Shown here piece after piece: positions 22,981-33,910 of a stretch of 64,000 nucleotides of DNA. The number at the start of each line of letters is the position of its first letter. Position 1 is the first letter of the stretch. The notes beneath the pieces were generated by a model, which was not told the DNA's origin, ran no database searches, and saw only the letters and a program-made list of their open reading frames with translations. Source of the DNA: Dipylidium caninum (lineage: Eukaryota > Platyhelminthes > Cestoda > Cyclophyllidea > Dipylidiidae); NCBI GenBank assembly GCA_017562135.1, contig QEYB01000211.1:1-64000 (forward strand), in the 5' to 3' direction. The translations under genes were made by a program, and so were the position numbers.

Positions 22981-25104
22981 TATGCAGATGGCGCAAATCT
23001 TGTAGACTTCACAGAAAGAATTTTGACGCTCTGAGGAAGAGCATCATCAATCAATACCGTCTGGGTGCAAGGAGACGGGCGGGTGAGACGACGCGTTAGG
23101 TAAGAAGACATGGTTTCATGTCCAAACATCCCCCACTCTAGGCACACACTCGCAATCCAGCAGCCGCCTTGGACAGTTGAGGTGAATCTTCTCATGCCGT
23201 GGAATTCCCCCTGTTCCCTCTCCAGCTTCAGATTCTCCCCTTCCTCCAACTCCTGCCTCACATTTTCCCCCTTTCTCTCTCCACGCTTGTCATTTGTAGC
23301 ACCAAGTAATACGCAATTACACATCAAGGGAAGAAATGATTTTACATGGCGCAAAATCACGAAAAGCGTTGAAATGAGGTGGTTGCGTGGTGGAAATGAT
23401 GAGGAAGTTGAGACCAGCCGTCAGCTTCCAGCAGTCAGTTGATGAGTTTCTTTCACGGCTAACGTCTTCTCGATCGAAACTCCGCTTGTCACTGCATGGT
23501 CAAGAGTGGAGACAACAGACAAGTACATTTGAAACAGTGTTGACAGAGGACCCAATGTGCTGAATTGCAGTATGAGTCGTGATTCGGTCACATTCTCGAC
23601 ACAATACGCTTATTGCAGTGGGCTGTCTCGTCGTGCCTACCAAACTGCTCTGCCGAGCACATTGCATGCGTGTAGACTTGGAAGACTGAGGCGTGCATAA
23701 AGCTAGTGATACATCTGCGCCGGTGATGGTGCCTTTTCGAAAAGGAGAAGTCCTTTTGCTATGGGGCCTTGAGCAGGTTAACATCATTAAGCATTCGGTC
23801 GGTCCCTTCTTCATAGCCTCGTTTTCAGGTTGACAGAAAGACTGTGTTTACTCTCCTTTAAGTTCGACGAATATCTCCACTTTGTCCCTTCCGCCTCCTT
23901 CACTCCGCCATCACGCACATGAGGCAACCACATTCTCGACTCAATGCGTCTCTCAAAATAGGCAGTCTCGTCGTGGCTGCCAGGCAAGAAACTCGGCTTC
24001 ACGACTTCGTGATCGTATGTGGAGAGGAGGAGGAGGAGCCGGAATTGGGCAATTACTGAAGACACTTAGTGAAATGCGGCTATTGGTTTTCGGGAGGCAG
24101 TTAACAATGCGTTGACACGGTGGTTCTTCACCTTTGAAGAACTGCCCTGCAGAGTGCGGTGTAGGAGCAATTTGTGTCGCGTCCACCCATTCGCCCACGT
24201 TTGAGGGGGCTCAGAGTCCATCAACGCGTGCATTGTTGCAGTTTGTCGAGAGTTTTGGTTGCAGGTGATGCAAACCGTTCACGCACTTGGCGTAGGTTTG
24301 CAGGAGTGAGCATAGGACATCGTCCACTAAGCAAGTTCTTGCGTCAGTCAGACGTTTAATTTTGTGGCAGATTAACCGTCGAGTTCTCAAAATTTCCCCA
24401 CCTGGGAAACTAGTGCTGAGTGCAATCGGCAGGAGTAGAAGAGGATGCTTGCGAAAACACGCATGCGACAATTGCCGAAGTAGATCACTTTCGATTGAGC
24501 TTTGTAACTTGTCAACCTGAGGACTGTGATCGCCTGACAACTGACCAGACAGCACAGGCTGAGATGACCTCAACTCATTCCACGAATGTACGAGGATGGA
24601 AGCGTTTGTGATTGTGTGATCGACATCCTCTTCCTGTCTATCACGCCATTTGGAACTTGGCTCAGAGCCTCGCACCCACCTACGCTTTCATGTACACACG
24701 GTGAATACTCAGTGAACAGGTGCTTTTGCAAGTGTAGAAAAGACTTTTCCCGAGGCTGCTCTGACATCTCCCACTTTGAGTAGATTCCTTCGTCCACAAT
24801 CACAAAGTGAGCTACCTGTTACATACCGTTAGCTGTCAAATGCCTCTCACGCTTGCCCATACATCCGTCCTCAGTTTCCTTCGCTACCTCGCACTGAATG
24901 ACTCGCATGTCACCGCCTTCACTGTGGCAGACGACACCGAGACTGCGCGAAAACTGTCGGCAGACTTGTTTTAGCTTCGTCATCCTCTCATCCATGACCA
25001 ACTGACCGGCGATGCAGAGCAGCAAGACGATGTGATTGAATTGTCACCTGAGGCGAAGGAAGGGGATCAGAACAGGCAATAATACGTCTCAGAGGAAAAG
25101 CTCT
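22981..25104. other. Spacer between the inverted arms
   Basis: About 2.1 kb of mixed repeat DNA. Bases 23437-23505 match the CTTCTCGAT(T/C)GAAAC block of family A (also 13615-13650). Bases 23860-23945 match 42040-42125. Both strands carry medium frames (22980-23360 minus, 23110-23442 plus), which cannot both code; neither is recognised. Confidence 0.45.
24211..24675 (-). CDS. Open frame of 154 codons, unidentified
   Basis: The longest uninterrupted frame between the arms, of mixed composition with Leu- and Ser-rich helices (for example SIESDLLRQLSH). There is no signal peptide or recognisable motif. It sits inside repeat DNA, so it could be element-derived or chance. Confidence 0.25.
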   Translation of the reverse strand: MRGSEPSSKWRDRQEEDVDHTITNASILVHSWNELRSSQPVLSGQLSGDHSPQVDKLQSSIESDLLRQLSHACFRKHPLLLLPIALSTSFPGGEILRTRRLICHKIKRLTDARTCLVDDVLCSLLQTYAKCVNGLHHLQPKLSTNCNNARVDGL

Positions 25105-26435
25105 CAAGATGAACACAAATTCTCGCCAAACAATACGGCAGTCCGTTCCAACTGGGATCGTAGAATAAGTGAGAAACTTCGAACACAACAAGACCTAAGG
25201 ACCTTTCTAATTCTCCCTCTTAGTATAAGTTCCACGCCCATCAGCACATTTGTCAGTAAAGTAATTATTAGACAACCGCCCAATCCACTAGCACCTCTGA
25301 TTCACTACAACGATTTCAAACTCTTCTCTCCTCTCCCAACGATTTAGAATGCCTGCTAAGTGACGGCAGCAATTCTGTCTCTATCTATTATTCAATGAAT
25401 ACTTAACATCAGTTTACTTAACGTTAGCTACCTATCCGATAATTTCTCGTGTCAATATTTATTAAACTTATGCCAACCCTACCTTGTTAAATGTCACTCA
25501 TCTTCGTTGCTGAGATGAGTGTGTGTTTGCACGTGGCATATTACATGCTAATAATAAGTATCCTGTCCACTGGTAATCGTGGAACACCACCTACCCTCCA
25601 TTGGTCTCCAGTTCTTCCTCTCATTTGACCATTTCAACGGACTACATTGCTGAAAACAACACTCTAATTTACATCGACCTTCACTTACCACTTATTAATA
25701 CACCGCTTTCTCCATCTCCTCTCTCCCCTTATAAAAGCACCTTTCAATACCCCTTTCACTCCACTCTCCCCAACTTTATTCCTCCACAAACTCCCAAAAC
25801 CACTTCCTCGAAGTCAGTTGATTATAAGTGTGTTTGCTAATCTCCAACCATGCGGCGACACTAAATCACTCTGTCGGTAAAATTCTCCTTTTGTTCGCTA
25901 TTAATTTCCATTGGCATGGCGTGACCCCTCCTCGCTATCGATGACTTCATTTAGATTCGGTTTTTAAAAGCATCCTCCATTATTCTGCATATGGCAAAGA
26001 GTGCTCTTTAACTTAGGTGACCCTGGGTTGTACGATAAATTTTCATCCCTCAGTTTGTATCTTGATAGCCACAAATGGGAACAGAGGCGTCTCTACAAAG
26101 GTCTGACAAGAAAATTCCGATGGTAAATCCTGATGCGAAACTACGTAGTACATGATTTTGTCCTACTTTTGCCTACAAACCGCCCGAGTCGACCAAGAAG
26201 AACTTATGCCAGACGGTCGAGGGTATGCGGGCGGTGCATCTGCGTGTAAGAACATTAGCTCAGTCGCCCTTCACCCTCCTCGACAATCAAGGCGATCGAT
26301 TTCTCTACCGTCCCTGACTCTGATACTGATAGAGTGGTGGAGACGAGCACCACGCCCACCTATGTCTCCATCGCGGCACTCACCTCGTCCACTGCGATGT
26401 CAGTGCACCTGTCGGAAAGCCTTTTGTTGATCATT
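25105..26435 (+). repeat. Right arm of the large inverted repeat
   Basis: Partner of 21245-22515. Both arms carry the phrase TCTCCCTCTTAGTATA(A/G)GTTCC, the 27-base hairpin, and a TACAAAGGTCTGAC block near the outer end. The outer 300 bases also match 13690-13830, so the arms belong to the same dispersed family A. The plus frame 26152-26430 covers the decayed coding stretch. Confidence 0.7.
25495..25521. repeat. Conserved hairpin in right arm
   Basis: Stem CACTCATCT (25495-25503), loop TCGTTGCTG, stem AGATGAGTG (25513-25521). Identical, as its reverse complement, to the left-arm hairpin at 22151-22177. Confidence 0.6.
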
Positions 26436-27640
26436 TCTTCAGCAATGTTTGGTTACGACTCTTGCCTGAAATCATCTATTCGTCCATCCTCCCCTCTCTC
26501 CAACCAACTGCTTATTCAAACTTAGACAGCAAAGAAACTATTACTTCAGTTCGTTTTCCTTTCATCATCCAAACCATCTAGTAAGGCGGGTATCAGTAAA
26601 GACCTCCCAATAACCCACTTGGAGCTGAAGGCAATTCGTACTCATACTCCTTGGACTAAACAGCAGCCTAGAGCGGGGTTTGGGAACAAAAAGACCTGGT
26701 TGAGCTTAACACACCTGCCACTTTGAGTATAAACATAAGCAGATTAACATTAGCACTCCTATTTCTCACTTTCGTCTTCACAAAGCTGGATAAATGAATG
26801 AAGAGAGTGAAAGAAAATGAGATGGATCGACTCTGTCCATGAGAGGCACAACCGGAGCTCCATCAAGAGGCTGAGCTCTGCACTCTCGTTAAGTCAGCAG
26901 TACACATGTAACCAACAGACTAACCACCACCAGTTGATTAAGATGAAGAGTTGAAGGAGAACAGAGAAGCAGAGGAGTAAAACCTACCGATCAAGATAGC
27001 AGTCATTTAATAAGTGACGCTGCTAGTTCTAGTATTTTAGCAGTAGTGTAGGACAGCAAGAGATAAAGTGAAGTGCTCTAACACCTACTGCCTCGGAGCA
27101 GAGTGGCAATTTTCCTTCCGTAACTCATTGTGTGCACAGGGGTGTGGAGTAGAATGCGCAGCAGTGTAATCGTTGGACCAACCTGAAGCAGTGAAACAGT
27201 ACACGTAGTTAAATGGAAGATGGGGGACGCGAAAGTACTTCATTGCCACGCAAAGCCATCAACTTGTCCAACTCCATGCAGAATACTGGCTTCCTTCCTG
27301 CTTGCACTTCTTACTTCGTGGATCTCGCATTACAACAGTGTCCCACCGCATTCCCAACTGTATAAGACACCCAAAACCGGTTTACTTAGTGGAAATCTTC
27401 CAAGAAGCAGGTTTTCTGCAGAAATTGAAACATGGGAGCAGATGTTGGAATGGAGGTAAGGTGAATCCAGTAGCGGATGGTTTGACTGTAGTAGGTGGAA
27501 AGTTACTATAAATAAAATGGAGAAGAGCGGAGCGGATAGGATGTGTTGAGTTCACCAGGGGAGTGTATTAGTTGTTGCAGGGTTTGCAAAGAACAAGTGG
27601 TTGGGTTAAGAAACGGCGAAATCATAAGGGTGAGCATCTG
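26436..27640. other. No gene seen
   Basis: One short plus frame (27220-27459) only. No repeat partner was noticed. Confidence 0.45.
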
Positions 27641-27649
27641 GCAGGTGGT

Positions 27650-29720
27650 CCCATTTCGTTGAGGCTACGCTATCTCTGTTGCTGCACCTGTCCGCACGGC
27701 AGAAATTTGCACCGTTCCAAGTCACCTTGGGACTCGAATTTACATTAAATTAATCTTCGAGTGTCCTCAAACGGGGGACACCTGGAAATCGGTTGTCAAG
27801 GAGGTATCCCGAAATACAATTGCCCACCCGTTGGAAGATAAAGTACCATATTTAGTTGCGGTAGAGTTAAAGGAAAATGTTGTTTAAACTAATCAGAAAT
27901 TTCAGGTAGAAACAGGCGCAGTATCTTCGTTAGCCTTCTCTTTACCCTCTTCCTCGTTGAATGAATGCGATTTTATGCTGTTTATCTTCTGGAATTGTCA
28001 AAAAATTCTGCCTTGATACTCTTTGATAAAGTTACTCAAGATGTAAGCATAGAGAGATCATATTCTGCCGTCATTTTGTCCGTTCACCCTCATATGATTG
28101 GTTGGAACGATGCTATTCTTCAAATCGAGGGTGCTTCCATTGAGTGCTGCGATGTCTCGCCGAGCATATTTCTCATTTCTGTGGCGAAGATGACAATAGA
28201 AGTTATAAGGTGTACACTTCGAACGATTCTCCTAAAGCCATCGTGCTGCATGGTGGAAATGGAAGGCACGCATTAATGTTTACTAGTGGCATAATAAGTA
28301 AATATGCGTTGGCCATAAAGGCCTGCTGTCGCCTCCACTTGCCTTACAACTCTTTCTCTCATTACCACTTTGCTTAAGTTACATTAGATTAACCTTATTA
28401 AGGATGAAATTTTGTGTAGTGAGAAAAGGATTATGGCTGCAAATACTCCAAATTGCACTTCGTTGATGATTCCAATGAAGCCTGAGGGGCAGTGGTCAAC
28501 AGACCCATTGGGTGGTGCTGTTCGCGTACTCGAAGTTCTTATGGGGTCAGATATTGTCCGGAATAGTGGCGCAGTATTGTGTTACGAGATAAAAACAGCA
28601 CTGTGTGGACTTGCTTGAAGAGGTGACGTCTGCCCACCTCCCAAAATTAGTCGGACATATGAACGTGAGTGAAGACAGTGCGTAAGAAAGTTGGAGTGTG
28701 TAGTTCCTAGGCTCAGACCCTAAAACACGAGGGTACTCATGTGCAACCTGTTGAAGGAGTCGCTTTCCCTTCTGCAATCGCATTTCTTACTGGCATTAGG
28801 AGAGGCGCTTTGTATGTTATTTGCGCGATTTAACTTCCTTACCCAAAATTGTGGACATTGAGATTGAAATAGAGCCCACCCAACCTATCGCAGCCTGCGG
28901 CTGTCATTGTGAAGCTGACTCCGACTAGCGCGGTTAAGGAGAAAGCGGAATGCTAGTTTGGGTAAAGTAAATCGGCCATTTCTACTTTTGTGTTGGTGTC
29001 AGCATCGCAACAACTTGCAGATGTTGGGAGCAATCGATGGTTTGCTGATCGCTACGAGGTCACGTGGACGATGGGGTTCGCACTTTTTCCTCCATCCAAC
29101 TCGACAGCCCTCTAGTCCTCACTCATCAACCACATTGATGAGGTGATTTGTTCCACAGGGTGGGAGTAGCTACATCTTGCTTCGCATGCACACTGCTCTA
29201 TATTCCAATGCCCAGATAGGTGAACTGCAATTGCCGGTTGGATGGATGAGCCAGAGGCACTTCAAGCATACCTTCGGGGCTTCTTAGAAGACCAGGTAGT
29301 TGTCTCAGATGTTGTGCATAAGGGCGCGTTTCAAAGTGTCAACTGTGGATTTTACTACCAGGCGCTCACGGACACATATGCCAGAGGCGATTGATGTTGA
29401 TTGTGAGGGCAATGTAACTGATATTAGATATCGCTATAGCCGACCACCGCCTCGCACGCCGTCTTCACGGGTTCGATCGGCGCCCAATGAGGCAATTTTA
29501 TATGCTGCACAACCCACTATTACCTCATAAACGAGGCGATGTAGACACTCTCAGACAAATCCGTGAGTAGATCTGAAGCTTGGAAACAGTTCGCAGTCCA
29601 TTTACAAAATACTTTCTCCGGAGTATTTATGGGACGTTGCATTCGCTGCAAGCAATATGACCTCACAAGTGCCGATGTTATGCACGCGAGATTGAAGTGA
29701 TGAAACAGGATCTCCACTGC
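27650..29720 (+). CDS. Unidentified multi-exon gene
   Basis: A run of coding-like blocks on one strand. Block 1 (about 27665-27878) reads LGTRIYIKLIFECPQTGDTW and ends VAVELKEN. A possible 27-base intron (27879-27905, GT...CAG) then leads in phase to VETGAVSSLAFSLPSSS. Further blocks are at 28000-28180 (IERSYSAVILSVHPHMIGWN), 28430-28618 (KPEGQWSTDPLGGAVRVLEV), about 28735-28860 (LLKESLSLLQSHFLLALGEA), 28985-29100 (SASQQLADVGSNRWFADRYE) and 29240-29520 (ALQAYLRGFLEDQVVVSDVV, then a Pro/Ser/Arg-rich stretch). The last, 29540-29700, reads WKQFAVHLQNTF and then CIRC. Stops or frame changes separate the blocks. The family is not recognised; composition suggests a large helical protein. Confidence 0.5.
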
Positions 29721-30854
29721 TCACTAGTTTCCGAATTCTATGCTAAATCTTTGAGCCGCATGCCTTGACAACTACCTCTGACATAAGCCTTAACCCATTT
29801 TTCAGATTTTTCTTGCCCTCTTTCTCATCAGTTTATTCGCTGCCGCAACTGTTACGTTGCGAAGGCGCTTGCAACAAAGTCGTCCATTTCTTCTTCATTT
29901 ATTGGAACATGTCCCTTGGTGCCGAAGAGAAGTCAACGGCTCCATCACATGGTGTCTTATGTAGCGGCAAACTTAACAAATAGACTTTGACAAAGCAGCT
30001 AACCAACGTATAGTTTTTATGTGCCAGCAACTCCAATACGCAAAGTCGCCTCTGAATGTGTTTAAGGTCTTTCAAACCATTACTTTTCTCGTATTATCAA
30101 AACAAAGACCCCTTGTCCACCTCAATCTCGCATTTTCTTCCGAATGGCATGCCCGATTGGATGGATGAATAATACTTCAGCTTTTACTCTCCACACGACT
30201 GCGGAGCTCAGACTGCGGCGTCTTTATTTCATTTCACTCATCGTCGCTCATCTCCCATCGTCACTAAGGGGACCTCCTACCTCGGATTGCACTTTTTGTC
30301 TAAAGTTGGTGGAAGACGACAATTTCGATCTTCTTTTCAAGACTAGGTTTCATTTTCACCACTTGATTGCCTTCTCCCACTTCTTGTACACTAGACATGG
30401 ATACATTTCGGCATTGTTGTGTCATCCACTACTTGATGTTGCTGCATCCTTGGTTCCAACAAAGACTTTTCCCTTTTGTGTAGCGTTTACTGGTGCCTGT
30501 TAGCGCTCGCCGGCGAGTCTCATCATCAACAGCGTTCTGAGTGAAGAATAGAGGGGTTCTCAAGAGTTAATGAGGCAAGAGTTTCAACCTCTCCTCCCAG
30601 TTGCCTTCGATATCTTAACAACACCACGCTCGTCAATTCAGTAATTGACGATTCCTTCCAACCTCACAGTGGAAATCAACGGGGTTTCCGACTAGCGTAA
30701 GGGTAAAGAAAGTTTGCTATCCCTCCACTGTGCGAGTTAGTAGTGGTTTAGGAAGAAATGGGGCGAGAGCAAAGAAAAACGCCCTTAAATCAGCCCCTTA
30801 CCTTTCTATTTCACTAAAGATCATCAGACCAATGCCTAATCGTTTATTTGCACC
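29721..30854. other. One open frame, otherwise empty
   Basis: The plus frame 30144-30503 (119 codons) ends with FPFCVAFTGAC. A similar stretch, STCVAFTGAG, occurs at 32105-32135, so the two are distant copies. The protein is not recognised. Confidence 0.35.
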
Positions 30855-31625
30855 GTCTTTATTTGATGGAAATTTCGGAAATAAGTGGTGAGACGTCGTG
30901 TGAGCCCTCAGCGTCCCGACTTGACGGCCAAATCCGTAGAGAAATTGTCTGAAATGGTAAAAGAATAACCATGGAGATCATATGAAGTGTAGGTACAAGT
31001 AAGATAAGGATAGGCCAAGTTGTTAGACTCCTAATAAATGCCAGAAGACTGGTTTGACCTAACCTAATCAAGCTTGAAGACTGTGCCGTGACTTCCATAT
31101 ACGTCATACAAGCATCCAAGGTAAACAACTGCTTGTTTCCTCCTCACCTCTATTGCAAAATTCACAAAATTGGTGTTTGTATTGTTTCCTGAGAAAAGAT
31201 TAACCGCACTGACTCAGGGCTGTCACAAACTCAGCAGTATATATGATTATTTGTCAATAATGCATTACGTATTACTTAGTGACGCCAACTGTTTCCGGGT
31301 ACTCGTGGGTATAGTTTTCAACGCTACCACCCGAAATTCTGTAAGCCTTGAATGATTCGAAGCCCACCATTATATCCGCGCGACCAAGCACACAGCCTCT
31401 AATTGTATACTTCGGGTGTAGAGGCAAAAGATGCGATAATAATGGAAAAGTTGGAAGACCCTTGAGGCCCGCCCCCGTAAGTAAGGTAGACTTCATCGTA
31501 AGCTCACTAGCCGTTCTTAATGTTGTCTCTGCAAGTTGCTATTATCATTTCCTTATTCTGAGCGTCAATGAAGAGGGACTCATTCGGATGCAAAATGAGG
31601 CTTTTTAGGTGCGTGATGGAAGGCG
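30855..31625 (-). pseudogene. Diverged copy of the 36.1-36.6 kb exon pair
   Basis: The minus strand carries LHPNESLFIDAQN (near 31590), then, after an intron-sized gap, IMVGFESFKAYRISGG and ENYTHEYPETVGVTK, each aligned with the intact exons at 36.6 and 36.4 kb. The last part (30,880-31,130) reads FAIEVRRKQAVVYLGCLY in another frame. A TAA follows VGVTK (31272-31274). The donor GTAAGT of the partner is GTTAGG here. Differences are mostly substitutions, so this looks like a true, old duplicate that has lost its frame. Confidence 0.6.
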
Positions 31626-32337
31626 GTTAGTGGTTTTTTGATATGGCAAACAAGTGCATTAACGAAGTAGCACCCATTAATATTCACTAACACCCAAGTA
31701 TCCCTACACTCTATTAAGAAATACAGCAGCGGCCAAGAAAATACGTGTGGAAAGCAATCCACGGCCCATTCCGACGAATAGAACAAATCATCTGCACCCC
31801 TGTGTAACAATCAGAGACTGAAAAAGTACCAAGAGGAAGAAAAGCCTTACCACTTGAGAGAAGAGGAACACGATTGGGTGTTTGTGTTGTTTATGAGCCC
31901 TGTATGTGGTATGTGGTATGTGGCATTTGATTAGAACGCTCTCTGAGTGTGGGAGCAATTAAATTAATCGGTGGATCATTCGTTACATTCTATTCTGGCT
32001 CAGTCAGTCTCTTTGGACAAGATATGCACACATAATCGCTCAACGAGGGAAAGCAAAGTATCGGTCTTTGATGAAAGCCAAGGGTACCTTACTAAGGAAA
32101 AGTCAACGTGCGTGGCATTCACTGGAGCGGGAGAAAGTGATGATGAACGTGCTCCCAACTGGCCCGCTCACGAATCTGCTTTCTTTTGCAGAAATCACTA
32201 ATGATATACCTGAAATTGAGTGATTCTAGCCGTGTTCTCCCTCCTCCACACTGCTCACTTTTGAGTCCAATTACCTTACTGACCAATCGCCACAATTTGG
32301 TCCATTCTCCCCAACTTCCCTCTCTTCCTTCCCCTAC
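31626..32337. other. No supported gene
   Basis: Contains the CVAFTGAG repeat partner of 30.47 kb. A minus frame of 127 codons (32119-32502) overlaps a better plus frame and is probably a shadow. Confidence 0.4.
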
Positions 32338-32577
32338 ATGCCCCCATCCCTCATCCTCGCACTTCCTGCACATAGAATGACAATTGTCCGATTCCCAATT
32401 TTCGCCCCAGTGGATATTCCACCTGCAAAGCGACTGCACATAAACAGCGAGAAGGAGCCGATTAGTGCTGAATCCCCGTCCACCATTAACCATGAAGAAC
32501 ACAATTGTCAGTGTTCTAACAAACCCAAATTACACTTGAAGGCAATGGACGACTGTTTCTTAGACGATTGTATTTAG
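32338..32577 (+). CDS. Open frame, possible last exon
   Basis: 79 codons of charged, non-repetitive sequence (FPIFAPVDIPPAKRLHINSE, then CNQCSN-like polar residues), ending DDCFLDDCI and a TAG stop. It looks like protein rather than chance, but no family or splice partner was identified. Confidence 0.25.
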   Translation: MPPSLILALPAHRMTIVRFPIFAPVDIPPAKRLHINSEKEPISAESPSTINHEEHNCQCSNKPKLHLKAMDDCFLDDCI

Positions 32578-33764
32578 GGAATTGAGATTTCCTCCTCGCG
32601 AAGGCGAGTTTACGAGTCTAGTGGCAAGTGACTTTAGAGGACTACGAACGAGCCGATGGACTACGCAGACACAATGAATGCCAAAAATCCATTGGTACTT
32701 GATCTTCATCCATCACCAAATTGCATGAGTGAATTACTGGTTATAAGACTATTAGAGAATATTTGATGGGCTATGGATTGCTTTGACCTACCCACATCTA
32801 CCTTGTAGACGGCGCCAGGACGACTGTCAATGGCCACGGTGGTGGGCAAGTGGGACGTATTTGCGCCTCAAAGGCGTATTGGCGTACGAAACTAATCGCG
32901 TCGTGGATGGGCGCGGACAAAGACTAAGCTAACTGCTGCCGAGCAAGTTTCAGAAATCCTTTCATCTTGCTGGCCTAACTGTTATCTTGTTGACTTGAGC
33001 GAATGCCTGAGAGGACACTTCAAATAGTCACATTCTTCATCGCACCGCTAGTTGAGAGAACTGCTGAGGTTTCGTGTGTAACTCGTGGGGCGTGATTTGC
33101 TATGAGGTGATATCGTGATGCGTGTCACTCCACTCCACACTAATCCACTCCGAATAGTTGATTCAAAAGGCACCAATGCATCCCACTGATTTTAACTACA
33201 TGTTTCTGCATCATCTCGTTCAGTTGTTCAATGCCTTCTTCCCGAGTACCGTGTGGTCTGAATGTGATGGATGCCAGATGTAGCAGAATTTCGACATCCC
33301 GGTGAATTGCCTTTGCTTGTCAAGTCGTGACAATTAGAGAAGCGATTCCGCTATAATTTCTGGCAAAGGATCCTGCTACTCGTCAGTAGGAAGGCTACAA
33401 TATCATTATTCGCGTTCTTACTCTCCATCCCCACCTCTCAGTGGAAGTACACCGCCGTCTCCTTCCCTTCCTCAGCACCGATGCCAACGAAGGAAAACCA
33501 CGTTCACGCCACAGTCGAGGACACTCTTAAATGACTAGGAATAAAATGTGAATTATCATTCTTTCCGTTCTAGCTTGCCTCCAAACGATTTAATAGTCAT
33601 GTCCGTCGCCTATGACGCACCCTTTGTAAGAATTTGCCATTAAACACATTTTACTGCTAACTCATCATTTAACTCATCGCTTCTCCCGCAACTGCAGTAT
33701 CACGTCCCTGGGTAGCGTTCAGTCATTTGAATTTCCTAGTTTCAAAGGCTAACTGAAGATGTAC
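32578..33764. other. No gene seen
   Basis: Neither strand has a frame of note, and no repeat partner was noticed. Confidence 0.45.
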
Positions 33765-33910
33765 AGGCTCTGCAGTTCATAAGAATAGCAAGAGTCAACA
33801 TAGAAGGCAATAGGATGGGACGCTGCCTAGGTTCGTGATCACTAGATGTGAAGAGAAGAATTTAGTGAGTAGATGAGACAACAAAATTGCGTAGGTTTAA
33901 CGGAGAGATT
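33765..33910 (+). repeat. Short dispersed repeat
   Basis: Matches 40485-40620 in the same orientation around the shared AGCAAGAGTCAACA / TGCAAGAGTCAACA. The match is diverged, and its extent beyond these bases is uncertain. Confidence 0.4.

Noticed and set aside
32119..32502. 127-codon minus frame rich in Trp, Gly and Glu
   Set aside because: Antisense to a Pro/Ser-rich plus stretch and to a better plus frame; composition-driven.
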